Notes: generated from the sequence alone by a model not told the origin. A stretch of 64,000 nt of DNA from Lachnospiraceae bacterium (GCA_024689465.1 JAILDL010000013.1:1-64000); one strand, 5' to 3'. Shown: positions 8,790 to 18,244, counted from the first letter of the stretch. A program made the numbers and translations.

Positions 8790-10466
8790 ATGTCGGAAGG
8801 AATCCAGTGGAGAGACCTGAATGCCTTGTTCGAGCGGGCAGATGAAGCTTATGAGAGCGTCGGCGAGCTGCATGATGCCCTTATGAAGAGTATGCGCCCT
8901 TTTTCCCAGGCCTTTGGTGTGGCCAAGGTGGAGGTGCATGTTTCAGGACGTCCCAATCCCTATTATCCCAATGGCTACAATACCCATTATGAAACCCGTT
9001 TTCTGGATGGCCAGGACCCATACAGCAGAGGCTATATGGTGTCCAACAATTTCGGGCAGGGGTCTGTCAAACTGATCCTGTACCCGGTTACCGGCAGAGA
9101 GTGGGATGAAGAGACCAAGCTGGAGCTGGAGACCTTTTCCCGTATCATTACAACCATTATGAACCGCGGTGCGCTGAACCAGAACATGATCCGGGCCAGC
9201 AGGACCGATTCCCTGACAGGGCTTGCCAATGCCCTGGGCGTTCGCATCTTCCAGAGAGAACTGGCAGAAAAAGGCGTTGTGCCGGAATATACCGGCGTGT
9301 TCTGTAATCTGAAAAACTTTAAACTGATCAACCAGGAGATGGGCAGTGAAACCGGCGATCACCTGTTAAAGGAGTTTGGCCGAAAACTCCAGGAACAGAT
9401 CGATCCTTCCTGTGAACAGGTTGCCCGTCTGGGCGGCGATAATTTCTTTATCACGGTGCAGACCAGACATCTGGAGAACATTCTCCAGGTCATTCCGTCC
9501 ACCAAGGTGGATGTGGAGCAGGAAGGAGTACTGGTGAAGGTGCCTCTGTTATCCAGAGCAGGTATCTTCAGTGGCGGGTCCAATGACGACCCCGAATCCC
9601 TGATCAGCTTTGCCGCTATGACCCTGGAGCGGGGAAAAAGAGACCGCTCCCAGGATCTGTATTATTTCCGTAAGGAACTGGTGGAACAGATCATGCAGGA
9701 GAAGCGCTTTACCGTGGAACTTCCCATGGCTTTGCAGCAGGAGGAACTTCTGCCCTTCTTCCAGCCCAAGATCGATACCAGTACCGGCAGGATGATCGGT
9801 GCGGAAGCACTGGTGCGTTGGAATTATCACGGCAGGGAACTGCTGACACCCGGCGTATTCCTCCGTGCGCTGGAGCGGGAGAGCCGCCTGGTGCAGGAAG
9901 TGGACATTTACATGCTCCGTCAGGTCTGCAAGTATATCCGCAAATGGCTGGATATGGGACTGGATCCGGGGCGGATCTCCATCAACTATTCCAGACAGAA
10001 TCTGCGCAATCCGGATATTGCCGACATCACTTTCAGTGTGCTGGATGAAAACAATATTGACGGTAAATACATCGAGATCGAGATCACGGAGACCACCGAG
10101 ATGGACGATGTGGCCATCCTGAACAAATTTATTGCTGCCATGCATGAACGGGGCGTTCATGTGAGCATGGACGATTTCGGAACCGGCTACTCCGCAGTAA
10201 GCCTGCTGGAGAACCTGGATTTCAATGTGGTGAAGCTGGACCGATCATTTATGATCCGTATCACCAATCGGGAGAGCAAGGTGGAGATCATCATCCGCAA
10301 CATTGTCCGAATGCTAAAGGAGCTGAACGTACAGGTCATCGCGGAAGGCGTGGAGACCGACGAGCAGCTGAAGATGGTTCAGGGTGCTGGCTGCGATGTG
10401 GTACAGGGCTTCCTGTTCCAGAAACCCATGCCGCCCAAGGAATTTGAAGAGATGCTGAAGCGTTGA
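8790..10466 (+). CDS. EAL-domain cyclic-di-GMP phosphodiesterase with degenerate GGDEF domain
   Basis: A 558-residue cytoplasmic protein in three parts: an N-terminal region (about 1-125, GAF-like in size), a GGDEF-fold domain (about 135-300) and an EAL domain (about 310-555). The GGDEF motif reads GGDNF at residues 215-219, which should abolish diguanylate cyclase activity. The EAL domain keeps GAEALVRW (EAL at 339-341), EITETT, DDFGTGYS, KLDRSF and EGVET, the metal and substrate ligands of active phosphodiesterases. I infer a c-di-GMP hydrolase with a regulatory, inactive GGDEF domain. It is transcribed alone between its own promoter and a terminator. Confidence 0.9.
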   Translation: MSEGIQWRDLNALFERADEAYESVGELHDALMKSMRPFSQAFGVAKVEVHVSGRPNPYYPNGYNTHYETRFLDGQDPYSRGYMVSNNFGQGSVKLILYPVTGREWDEETKLELETFSRIITTIMNRGALNQNMIRASRTDSLTGLANALGVRIFQRELAEKGVVPEYTGVFCNLKNFKLINQEMGSETGDHLLKEFGRKLQEQIDPSCEQVARLGGDNFFITVQTRHLENILQVIPSTKVDVEQEGVLVKVPLLSRAGIFSGGSNDDPESLISFAAMTLERGKRDRSQDLYYFRKELVEQIMQEKRFTVELPMALQQEELLPFFQPKIDTSTGRMIGAEALVRWNYHGRELLTPGVFLRALERESRLVQEVDIYMLRQVCKYIRKWLDMGLDPGRISINYSRQNLRNPDIADITFSVLDENNIDGKYIEIEITETTEMDDVAILNKFIAAMHERGVHVSMDDFGTGYSAVSLLENLDFNVVKLDRSFMIRITNRESKVEIIIRNIVRMLKELNVQVIAEGVETDEQLKMVQGAGCDVVQGFLFQKPMPPKEFEEMLKR

Positions 10467-10479
10467 GCATGCCAATTAA

Positions 10480-10506
10480 AAGCTGGCCGTTTGGGCCAGC
10501 TTTTTT
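10480..10506. terminator. Bidirectional rho-independent terminator
   Basis: A 9-bp perfect stem AAGCTGGCC / GGCCAGCTT with a five-base loop is followed by a T run on the + strand and by TTTTAATT on the - strand. It separates the convergent EAL-domain gene and rqcH. Confidence 0.85.
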
Positions 10507-10513
10507 GATTCGG

Positions 10514-12301
10514 TCAGTCATTTACCAGGGTCAGCATGGAGATATCCGTGTCCATGACCATGGAATAATTGGTGTAATACACCACGAAGCCGGGCTTTGC
10601 TCCTGCCGGCTTTTTCACGTTCTTTTTCTGGAGATAATCGATCTCCGCTTTGCCGATGGCACTGGCTTTGGAATAGTGGGCAGCCAGTCTGGCGGCATCT
10701 TCAAAGGCCCGGTCCGGGACTTCCTTTCCCTCTGTTTTTAAGACCACATGAGAGCCGGGGATCTTCTTTGCATGGAACCACCAGTCATTTCCCGTTGCCA
10801 GCTTAAAGGTCAGGGCATCGTTCTGGAAATTGTTCTTTCCCACATAGATATGGAAGCCGTCCTGGCTGATGTAGTGATAGGGCTTACTGGTGATCTTGAC
10901 CTTCTTGGAACCGCCTTTTCTGCGGATATAGCCGCAGGCGATCAGCTCTTCCCGGATCTCCGTAAGGTCTTCTTCCTTTTCTGCGATATCCAAAGCGGTG
11001 GCGATGGACTCTAAATGATCAATCTCTGCCTTGACTTCCAGGGTCAGAGAAGAGAGGGCTTCATAGGTCCGCTTCATCTTGCCGTACTTATCAAAGTAGC
11101 GCTTGGCGTTTTCCGCAGGGGTCAGGGTGGGATCCAGGGGGATGGTCACTTCTTCGCCGGTGTAGTAATTAACGGCTTTCAGGCTCTTGGCGCCGGGGCT
11201 GGCCTGATAACCGTAGGTATGAAGGAGTTCCCCGTAGATCCGGTAATCATCCCGTTTCGCTGTATCTTCCATCTGCTTAAGCTGCAGATCGTATTTTTTG
11301 ACGTCCCGCTCCAGGGCTGTCTGCACGATGTGACGCAGATCCGCACTTTTCTGGCGGATACGGGTGATGGCGTTCTTCTGGGCATAGAAGGTCCGAAGAA
11401 GGGCAGAGATGCTATCGAAACAAACCTGATCCTCTGCCTTGTACATGGTCAGGGGAACGGCAGCAAATTCCACCGGCTTTTTGCCCTTTTCCATCTGTTC
11501 ATAGCAGATGGCGCAGGTAAAGGAGCCATGCAGGATCCGTTGCCGAAGACGGTCGAAAGCGCTAAAGAGGCGCCTTGCGTTTTCTTCAAAATCCGGTAGC
11601 TGCACGCCGGGGATCTCGCTTTCCCGGTAGGAGAGGGCGCTGCGGTCTGCGTCCAGCTCCGCCTCGTAGCAAAGCTCCTGTGCGATCACGGGAGAGATAC
11701 CGGTGAGGGATCCGTAGATCGCTTTGTACAGCGGCGTTGCCTTTCCGAAGATCCGGGAAACAAAGTCTTCTTCCGATACCGTAAGCGGGTCGGATTTATC
11801 GGTGGTTTCCGGGATGAAATAGGGCTTTCCCGGAAGCACCTCCCGAACAGAGCTGACAAAGGAGGAAATATGCTTGATGGAGTCAACGATGGTATCCGTT
11901 TCGTCCACCAGGATCAGGTTACTGTGCTTGCCCATCAGCTCCAGAGTCAGCTTCTTATGGCGCAGATCCCCCATTTCGTCATAATGCTCGATCTCAAACT
12001 GGATGACACGCTCTAATCCGGGCTGGGAGATGTTTGTGATCCGTCCGTTTTGCAGGTGCTTTCGCAGCAGCATGCAAAAGCCGGGAGCTGTCATGGGGGA
12101 AGGGGTATGGTCGTCTGCCAGGTAGCAGAGGGGAAGGGAAGCGTCCGCGGAGAGCAGAAGGCGGTAGGTACCCGTAGTCTGTTTTACCACCATTTCCACT
12201 GCGTCGCTTTCCGGTTGTGCGATCTTATAGACACGGCCGCCGGTTAAGAGATCGTTGCATTCTTTTACCACTGCGGCCACTGTGATTCCGTCAAAAGCCA
12301 T
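10514..12301 (-). CDS. rqcH: RqcH / NFACT-family ribosome quality control factor
   Basis: RqcH binds stalled 50S-peptidyl-tRNA complexes and recruits alanyl-tRNA for C-terminal alanine tailing. The 595-residue protein has the NFACT-N domain at the start (MAFDGITVAAVVKECNDLL), a central coiled coil (about 290-440), and the C-terminal NFACT-R/DUF814 domain with GNDWWFHAKKIPGSHV. Older annotation calls this family fibronectin-binding protein, which I do not adopt. It is a single gene running against its neighbours. Confidence 0.92.
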   Translation of the reverse strand: MAFDGITVAAVVKECNDLLTGGRVYKIAQPESDAVEMVVKQTTGTYRLLLSADASLPLCYLADDHTPSPMTAPGFCMLLRKHLQNGRITNISQPGLERVIQFEIEHYDEMGDLRHKKLTLELMGKHSNLILVDETDTIVDSIKHISSFVSSVREVLPGKPYFIPETTDKSDPLTVSEEDFVSRIFGKATPLYKAIYGSLTGISPVIAQELCYEAELDADRSALSYRESEIPGVQLPDFEENARRLFSAFDRLRQRILHGSFTCAICYEQMEKGKKPVEFAAVPLTMYKAEDQVCFDSISALLRTFYAQKNAITRIRQKSADLRHIVQTALERDVKKYDLQLKQMEDTAKRDDYRIYGELLHTYGYQASPGAKSLKAVNYYTGEEVTIPLDPTLTPAENAKRYFDKYGKMKRTYEALSSLTLEVKAEIDHLESIATALDIAEKEEDLTEIREELIACGYIRRKGGSKKVKITSKPYHYISQDGFHIYVGKNNFQNDALTFKLATGNDWWFHAKKIPGSHVVLKTEGKEVPDRAFEDAARLAAHYSKASAIGKAEIDYLQKKNVKKPAGAKPGFVVYYTNYSMVMDTDISMLTLVND

Positions 12302-12423
12302 TTTGTTTATCTCCTGTAAAATGTTCGGCTATTATTGTATCATGATTGACGCCGGGGTTCTACTAATCTATAATACAATGGAATGCGCGCTTGTGTGACT
12401 GCGTGCGGGAAAGAAGGAACTTC

Positions 12424-13302
12424 ATGATCAAGAGCATGACCGGTTTCGGCCGGAGTGAAGGCACATTTGACGGCCGTAAGTACACCGTAGAATTAAAATC
12501 CGTAAACCACAGGTATCTGGATGTGAATCTGAAGATGCCCAAGATCCTCAACCTGTTTGAGAGTTCCATCCGCACCGAGCTGAAGAAATACATGGAGCGC
12601 GGCAAGGTGGATGTATTTATCACCTTTGAAGATCAGAACGAAGAGACCGGCACCCTGCGGTATAACAGCCGTCTGGCCGGAGAATATCTGAAGTATCTGA
12701 AGATGATGTCCGAAGAATTCGGGCTGGAAAACGATATCCGTGTTTCCTCCTTATCCCGTTATCCCGATGTTTTTGTAACCGAGGATAAGGGCCTGGATGA
12801 AGATAAACTGTGGAAGGAACTGCAGCAGGTCATTGACGGTGCCGCAGAAAGCTTCGTTAAGACCCGTATTGCGGAAGGTGAGCGCTTAAAGAGCGACCTC
12901 ATCGCCAAACTGGACGGCATGCTGGAGGTGGTAGACTTTATCACCGAGAGAAGTCCGGCTATTATCGAGCAGTATCAGCAAAAGCTTCGGGAGAAGGTGC
13001 AGGTACTCCTTGGAGACAAGGAAGTGGACGAAGCAAGACTTCTTACCGAAGTGACCATCTTTGCGGATAAGGTCTGCATCGATGAGGAACTGGTCCGTTT
13101 AAAGAGCCATATCAAGGCAACGGAAGAAACCTTATCCGAAGGTGGCAGTGTTGGACGGAAGCTGGATTTCATCGCACAGGAGATGAACCGGGAGTCCAAT
13201 ACCATCTTATCCAAGACCACGGATCTGGAAGTATCCAATCGTGCCATTACTTTGAAGACTGAGATCGAAAAGGTCAGAGAGCAGATCCAGAACATCGAGT
13301 AA
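12424..13302 (+). CDS. yicC: YicC family endoribonuclease
   Basis: YicC-family proteins (DUF1732) are endoribonucleases. The 292-residue protein begins MIKSMTGFGR, the family hallmark, and carries the LKSVNHRYLDVN segment. It ends with the DUF1732 region rich in Glu/Arg (EMNRESNTILSKT). The start at 12424 has GAAGGA upstream; a longer open frame begins at 12391 without support. It heads the run yicC-remA-gmk-rpoZ-rimO-pgsA, with gaps under 20 bases throughout. Confidence 0.92.
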   Translation: MIKSMTGFGRSEGTFDGRKYTVELKSVNHRYLDVNLKMPKILNLFESSIRTELKKYMERGKVDVFITFEDQNEETGTLRYNSRLAGEYLKYLKMMSEEFGLENDIRVSSLSRYPDVFVTEDKGLDEDKLWKELQQVIDGAAESFVKTRIAEGERLKSDLIAKLDGMLEVVDFITERSPAIIEQYQQKLREKVQVLLGDKEVDEARLLTEVTIFADKVCIDEELVRLKSHIKATEETLSEGGSVGRKLDFIAQEMNRESNTILSKTTDLEVSNRAITLKTEIEKVREQIQNIE

Positions 13303-13317
13303 GAGGTTGATACAGAT

Positions 13318-13581
13318 ATGAACAAACTGATCCATATCGGTTTTGGTAACATTGTCAATGTGGAGAAGATCATAGCGATCGTCAGTCCCGACTCCGCCCC
13401 TGTTAAGAGGCTGGTACAAAGGGCCAGAGAAGAGGGTAGCGTCATCGACGCCACGCAGGGCCGTAAGACAAAATCGGTGCTGGTAATGGAGAACAGCCAG
13501 ATCGTGCTGAGCGCATTACTCCCGGAGACCATCTCCGGCAGAGTAGCACCCCTGGAGGAAACAGGAGGCAAAAGCGAATGA
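13318..13581 (+). CDS. remA: RemA-like regulator (DUF370)
   Basis: In Bacillus, RemA is a DNA-binding regulator of matrix and osmoprotection genes. The 87-residue protein has the DUF370 core IHIGFGNIVNVEKIIAIV with the conserved basic segment SAPVKRLVQRAREEG. Position between yicC and gmk is the usual one in Firmicutes. Its stop overlaps the gmk start (ATGA). Its targets in this organism are not evident from the window. Confidence 0.9.
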   Translation: MNKLIHIGFGNIVNVEKIIAIVSPDSAPVKRLVQRAREEGSVIDATQGRKTKSVLVMENSQIVLSALLPETISGRVAPLEETGGKSE

Positions 13582-14210
13582 AGCAAAAGGGAGTTCTGAT
13601 CGTCGTTTCCGGATTCGCCGGAACCGGTAAAGGTACGCTGATGAAGCGCCTGTTATCGGACTATGATACCTATGCGTTATCCGTTTCCATGACCACCCGG
13701 TCGCCCAGACCCGGTGAGGAGCATGGAAGAGAATATTTTTTCGTAACAAAAGAAGAATTTGAAAAGAAGATCGAAGAGGGCGGTCTCATCGAGCACGCCT
13801 GTTATTGCGATAACTACTACGGTACCCCCAGAGATTACGTGGAGCAGAAACTGGAAGAAGGCAAGAACGTGATCCTGGAGATCGAGGTACAGGGAGCGCT
13901 CAAGGTAAAGGAGAGATTTCCCGACAGCATTCTGATCTATGTACTGCCGCCCAGCATTCCCGAACTGGAAAAGCGGCTGATCGGAAGAGGAACGGAGACA
14001 CCGGAAGTGATTCACAGAAGACTGTCCCGTGCTACCGAAGAGATCCGGGAGATCCAGAAGTACGATTACATTGTGGTGAATGATGATCTGGACCGATGCG
14101 TTGTGCAGCTGCATTCCATTATTTCCAGCGCACAGGCACGTCCCTACTATCATAAAGAGTTCATTTCCCGGCTCGCAGACGAGCTGGCTGTTCTGATGAA
14201 AGGAGAATAA
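13578..14210 (+). CDS. gmk: Guanylate kinase
   Basis: It phosphorylates GMP to GDP. The 210-residue protein has the P-loop GFAGTGKGTLMKRLL, the GMP-binding segment SMTTRSPRPGEEHGREYFFV and the lid-proximal IEVQGALKVKERFP. Length is normal. It is coupled to remA by a four-base overlap, and rpoZ starts four bases after its stop. Confidence 0.97.
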   Translation: MKQKGVLIVVSGFAGTGKGTLMKRLLSDYDTYALSVSMTTRSPRPGEEHGREYFFVTKEEFEKKIEEGGLIEHACYCDNYYGTPRDYVEQKLEEGKNVILEIEVQGALKVKERFPDSILIYVLPPSIPELEKRLIGRGTETPEVIHRRLSRATEEIREIQKYDYIVVNDDLDRCVVQLHSIISSAQARPYYHKEFISRLADELAVLMKGE

Positions 14211-14214
14211 ATAC

Positions 14215-14463
14215 ATGTTACACCCGAATTACACAGACCTTATGAAAGTTGTTAACAGCGAGGTTGAACCCGGCGAAGCACCCGTGGTCAACAGCCGTTA
14301 TTCCATCGTTATGGCGACTGCCCGCAGAGCCCGTCAGTTGATCGCAGGAGACGAGCCCATGATCGAGAAGGCAGCCGGCAAGAAGCCCCTGTCTGTAGCA
14401 GTAGAAGAGTTGAACCAGGGCCTTTTAAAGATCATTGCTGATGATGAAAGTGAGGAGCAGTAA
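14215..14463 (+). CDS. rpoZ: RNA polymerase omega subunit
   Basis: Omega supports assembly of RNA polymerase by chaperoning beta prime. The 82-residue protein shows the family core SRYSIVMATARRARQL and KPLSVAVEELNQG. An AAAGGAG site lies in the gmk end. Placement directly after gmk is conserved across bacteria. Confidence 0.95.
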   Translation: MLHPNYTDLMKVVNSEVEPGEAPVVNSRYSIVMATARRARQLIAGDEPMIEKAAGKKPLSVAVEELNQGLLKIIADDESEEQ

Positions 14464-14468
14464 GCTTC

Positions 14469-15812
14469 GTGAAGCTGTATTTTATTTCGCTGGGTTGTGA
14501 TAAAAATCTGGTGGATTCCGAGATGATGCTGGGGCAGCTGGTGGAACACGGGATAGAGCTCACCGATGACATCGAGGAAGCACAGGCAGTTGTGATCAAC
14601 AGTTGCTGCTTCATTGGAGATGCCAAGGAGGAGAGCATTCAGAATATCCTGGACATGGCACAGCGTAAGAAAAGCGGACAGCTGAAGGCCATTGTTGTGG
14701 GCGGTTGTCTGGCACAGCGTTATCAGGAAGAGATCCGCAAGGAGATCCCGGAGGTGGATGCCATCATCGGCACCATGAACATCGACCGGATCGTGGAAGC
14801 ACTGGATCAGGCACTGCAGGGCGAAACTGGAAACTATGTCGGGGACTGCAATGCAGTTCCCGTTTTTGGTAAAAAACGGTATGTGACCACCGGTGGCCAC
14901 TATGCCTATATGAAGATCGCAGAAGGCTGCAACAAGCGCTGCACCTATTGCATCATTCCCTACGTAAGAGGGTCTTTTCGCAGCATTCCCATGGAAAGTC
15001 TTCTGGCAGAAGCAAATACTCTGGCGGAGCAGGGGGTAAAGGAACTGATCCTGGTGGCCCAGGAGACCACGCTCTACGGTGTGGACCTGTACGGTGAGAA
15101 ATCTCTGCATAAGCTTTTACTGGAACTGGCGAAGATCCCGGGGATCAAGTGGATCCGCGTGCTGTACTGTTATCCCGAAGAGATCTACGACGATCTGATC
15201 GAGACCATCGCAACAGAGCCGAAGGTCTGTCACTATCTGGACCTTCCCATTCAGCATGCATCCGATGAGATCCTGCGCCGCATGGGAAGAAGGACCAATC
15301 AGCAGGATCTGCGGGAAATCATCGGAAAGCTCAGAAGCCGTATTCCCGATATCTGCCTGCGTACGACCCTGATCTCCGGTTTCCCCGGAGAGACCCAGGA
15401 AGACTTTGAAGAACTCTACCGTTTTGTAAACGAGATGGAGTTTGACCGCCTTGGGGTATTTACTTACTCGGCGGAAGAGGGAACACCGGCAGCCGAGATG
15501 CCGGATCAGATCCCCGAAGAAGTGAAGGAAAGCCGCAGAGACGAACTCATGGAGCTGCAGCAGGAGATCGCTTTTGAAAAGGCCGGCGAGCGGGTTGGCA
15601 AAACCTTCGAAGTTCTGGTGGAAGGATCCCTTCCGGAAGAAGGCACCTTTGTGGGCCGAACCTACATGGATGCACCGGAAGTGGACGGATTCGTCTTCTT
15701 TGAACCCAGACCGGAGGAAGCAACCCGGGAATATATGACCGGAGAGATTGAATATGTGACCATTACCGAAGCCAGAGAGTATGATCTCTACGGTGAGGTA
15801 ACGGAGCAGTAA
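14469..15812 (+). CDS. rimO: Ribosomal protein S12 methylthiotransferase RimO
   Basis: A radical-SAM enzyme that beta-methylthiolates an aspartate of ribosomal protein S12 (as known from E. coli). The 447-residue protein has an N-terminal UPF0004 domain with three cysteines (SLGCDKNLVDSE, INSCCF, VGGCLAQ). The radical-SAM CX3CX2C motif is CNKRCTYC, and a TRAM domain ends the protein. The start is GTG at 14469, with GAGGAG inside the end of rpoZ; no ATG lies nearby in frame. Confidence 0.95.
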   Translation: MKLYFISLGCDKNLVDSEMMLGQLVEHGIELTDDIEEAQAVVINSCCFIGDAKEESIQNILDMAQRKKSGQLKAIVVGGCLAQRYQEEIRKEIPEVDAIIGTMNIDRIVEALDQALQGETGNYVGDCNAVPVFGKKRYVTTGGHYAYMKIAEGCNKRCTYCIIPYVRGSFRSIPMESLLAEANTLAEQGVKELILVAQETTLYGVDLYGEKSLHKLLLELAKIPGIKWIRVLYCYPEEIYDDLIETIATEPKVCHYLDLPIQHASDEILRRMGRRTNQQDLREIIGKLRSRIPDICLRTTLISGFPGETQEDFEELYRFVNEMEFDRLGVFTYSAEEGTPAAEMPDQIPEEVKESRRDELMELQQEIAFEKAGERVGKTFEVLVEGSLPEEGTFVGRTYMDAPEVDGFVFFEPRPEEATREYMTGEIEYVTITEAREYDLYGEVTEQ

Positions 15813-15823
15813 ACGGAGGCATT

Positions 15824-16360
15824 ATGAATTTACCCAACAAACTCACTATATTTCGCGTTATTTTAATTCCTTTCTTTGTAGTAGCCGTATTGCTGGAGAA
15901 TACCTACCCGGTTCTCAAGTGGGTAGCTCTGGTGATCTTTATTGTGGCATCTCTGACCGACCTTCTGGACGGCAAGATCGCCCGTAAATACAATCTGGTA
16001 ACCGACTTTGGCAAATTTATGGATCCCTTGGCAGATAAGCTTCTGGTTTGCTCTGCCATGATCTGTCTCATCGAGCTGGGACGGATCCCTTCCTGGATCG
16101 TGGTGGTGATCATTGCCAGAGAATTTACCATCAGTGGTTTCCGTCTGATCGCTGCCGATAACGGAAGAGTCATTGCCGCCAGCTACTGGGGCAAGTTTAA
16201 GACCACCTTCCAGATGGTCATGGTGATCCTGATGCTGGCCGATATCCCCCAGCTTTCCATCCTGACCGCAGTGATCATGTGGATCGCACTGGCACTGACC
16301 ATTATTTCCCTGATCGACTACCTGGTAAAGAACAGGGATGTCATGAAGGGAACCAAATAA
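15824..16360 (+). CDS. pgsA: CDP-diacylglycerol-glycerol-3-phosphate 3-phosphatidyltransferase
   Basis: It forms phosphatidylglycerophosphate, the precursor of phosphatidylglycerol, at the membrane. The 178-residue protein has several membrane segments and the CDP-alcohol phosphotransferase motif, seen as LLDGKIARKY followed by DFGKFMDPLADK. Length and the NLPNKLTIFRV start are typical. It sits directly downstream of rimO. Confidence 0.95.
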   Translation: MNLPNKLTIFRVILIPFFVVAVLLENTYPVLKWVALVIFIVASLTDLLDGKIARKYNLVTDFGKFMDPLADKLLVCSAMICLIELGRIPSWIVVVIIAREFTISGFRLIAADNGRVIAASYWGKFKTTFQMVMVILMLADIPQLSILTAVIMWIALALTIISLIDYLVKNRDVMKGTK

Positions 16361-16444
16361 ATACGGGGATTCACCGAAAATAACAGGAACCAACAGGAAA
16401 TCAAAAGGATTTACAGAAAATCACAGCAGATCTCAGGAGGTCTC

Positions 16445-17707
16445 ATGGTAGCGGAGATTATCAGCGTCGGCACCGAAATTTTATTAGGAAATATTGTTAA
16501 TACCAATGCAGCCTATCTGTCCGAGCAGTGTGCCTTACTGGGCATCAACTGCTATTATCAGGATGTGGTGGGAGATAACCGGGAACGGATCATGGGCATC
16601 CTTCGTACCGCTCTGGAGCGGGCGGATGTGCTTTTGATCGGCGGAGGTCTTGGCCCCACACCCGATGATCTCACCAAGGAAACCTGTGCAGAGGTGCTGG
16701 GCAAGCAGCTCTACATGGATGAAGCCGTGAAGACATCCATTCTGGACTTTTTTAATCGGAAGGGGATCACGCCTGCATCCAACAACTTTAAGCAGGCTCT
16801 GGTACCGGAAGGCGCCGTAGTATTGGAAAATCCCAACGGTACAGCCCCCGGACTGATCCTGGAAGCAAACGGAAAGCATTTGATCCTTCTGCCCGGACCG
16901 CCCAACGAGCTGGTTCCCATGTTTGAAGAGAAGGTAAAGCCCTATCTTCAGAACCTGGTACCCGGAACCATCTATTCCAAGATGGTGAAGCTGTGCGGTG
17001 TGGGAGAATCCGCGGTAGCAGAGCAGATCGCAGATCTTATTGAGGGACAGACCAATCCCACCATCGCTACCTATGCCAAGACCGGAGAAGTGCACCTGCG
17101 TGTAACCGCCAAGGCAGAAGACGAGAAGGCTGCCAAGCAGCTGGTCAAGCCCATGGTCAAGGAGCTGAAGGAACGCTTCGGAAACCATATCTATTCCACG
17201 GAAAACGATACCACACTGGAAAAGGCGGTAGTGGATCTGCTTCTTGCCAACAAACTGACGGTGGCAACGGCAGAATCCTGCACCGGCGGACTCCTGGCTG
17301 GGCGTCTGATCAATGTGGCCGGCGTATCCGATGTATTTAAGAACGGCCTCATCACCTATTCCAACAAATCCAAGCACCGCCTGCTGGGCGTCAAGAAGAA
17401 GACCCTGGAAAAGCACGGTGCAGTGAGCAAAGAGACGGCAGAAGAGATGGCAAAGGGCCTGGCAGCCCTGACCAAAGCCGATGTGGCGGTATCCGTCACC
17501 GGCATTGCGGGTCCCGACGGCGGAACCGATAAGAAGCCCGTCGGACTGATCTATATATCCTGCAGTGTTTGCGGGAAGACGACCACAAGAGAGTTTACCT
17601 TTACGGGGAACCGTGCCAAGGTGCGGGAAGCTTCTGTTGCTGCAGGCTTAAACCTGATGCGGGAATCCATCCTGGAATACTACAGCAAGGAGATCTTCGG
17701 AAGCTGA
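16445..17707 (+). CDS. cinA: CinA-like protein with nicotinamide-nucleotide amidase domain
   Basis: The 420-residue protein joins an N-terminal MoaB/MogA-like domain (GGGLGPTPDDLTKET) to a C-terminal CinA amidase domain (about 250-415, with VATAESCTGGLLAGRL and VSVTGIAGPDGGT). The C-terminal domain is known to deamidate nicotinamide mononucleotide; the N-terminal domain has ADP-ribose pyrophosphatase activity in some homologues. A strong CAGGAGG site precedes the ATG. The pgsA-cinA-recA order is common in Firmicutes and links it to competence or recombination. Confidence 0.94.
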   Translation: MVAEIISVGTEILLGNIVNTNAAYLSEQCALLGINCYYQDVVGDNRERIMGILRTALERADVLLIGGGLGPTPDDLTKETCAEVLGKQLYMDEAVKTSILDFFNRKGITPASNNFKQALVPEGAVVLENPNGTAPGLILEANGKHLILLPGPPNELVPMFEEKVKPYLQNLVPGTIYSKMVKLCGVGESAVAEQIADLIEGQTNPTIATYAKTGEVHLRVTAKAEDEKAAKQLVKPMVKELKERFGNHIYSTENDTTLEKAVVDLLLANKLTVATAESCTGGLLAGRLINVAGVSDVFKNGLITYSNKSKHRLLGVKKKTLEKHGAVSKETAEEMAKGLAALTKADVAVSVTGIAGPDGGTDKKPVGLIYISCSVCGKTTTREFTFTGNRAKVREASVAAGLNLMRESILEYYSKEIFGS

Positions 17708-17736
17708 GGCTTCGGGAACTACATAGAAAGAGTATG

Positions 17737-17779
17737 AGCCTTCGGGTGCGCTGCGGTTTGGCGTCCCGGAGGCTTTTTT
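17737..17779 (+). terminator. Rho-independent terminator after cinA
   Basis: A 10-bp stem AGCCTTCGGG / CCCGGAGGCT (one G-T pair) with an 18-base loop is followed by six T. It ends the long yicC-to-cinA transcript. Confidence 0.85.
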
Positions 17780-18209
17780 GATCCGCGAGTGCATGGTACA
17801 TTCCCATCCCTGCAAGCATCGATCCGCTGCTTGCAGGGCGTGGGATTGTGCCTCAGCGGGCTGGATTTGCGCTTCAGGTATTCTTGGGAGTTCGGATTAA
17901 TAAATTGATGAAAAAACACTTTACAGGGGGATGGTACTATGGTAACATTCTCACTTGGATGGCTTCTAAAACCATCGGGAAAGGTTCCGTGATTGACCGG
18001 TCCGAACGGAACATTTCCGGGAACATTTCCGGCGTATTTTCGCCATCATTCTCTCTGAGTCCGTTTTATGGGACTCATCTTCGGTTAATCTGATATCAGT
18101 CCATGGATCATCATTGTTTCACCTCTTTCGATAATGATGGGAACCAGCGGATCGTAGCAGTTAAAACCCAGTTTCACAGCTAGTTTCACAAAAAACAGTA
18201 ACAATTCAA
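17780..18209. other. Gene-poor stretch between cinA terminator and recA promoter
   Basis: I see no convincing protein gene here. It holds a perfect 11-bp hairpin at 17808-17838 (arms CCCTGCAAGCA and TGCTTGCAGGG), extendable by TCCCA / TGGGA at 17802-17845. A two-copy repeat of GGAACATTTCC lies near 18010-18035. A small hairpin GAGTCC / GGACTC lies near 18057-18076. Two very short frames have ribosome-like sites: 17 codons on the + strand from 17939, and a nine-codon frame on the - strand near 18115. Both are weakly supported. Confidence 0.5.
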
Positions 18210-18238
18210 TTGACAGGAACGATTGTTTGCTTTATGAT
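18210..18238 (+). promoter_or_regulatory. recA promoter
   Basis: TTGACA at 18210-18215 and TATGAT at 18233-18238 are separated by exactly 17 bases. They lie about 45 bases upstream of the recA ATG. Confidence 0.85.
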
Positions 18239-18244
18239 TAAAAA

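Noticed and set aside
10514-12301. Fibronectin-binding adhesin
   Set aside because: Historic name only; domain order NFACT-N, coiled coil, NFACT-R and lack of a secretion signal indicate RqcH.
17848-18093. 81-codon frame between cinA and recA
   Set aside because: No ribosome site, no recognisable motif, and it crosses a hairpin and a short repeat.
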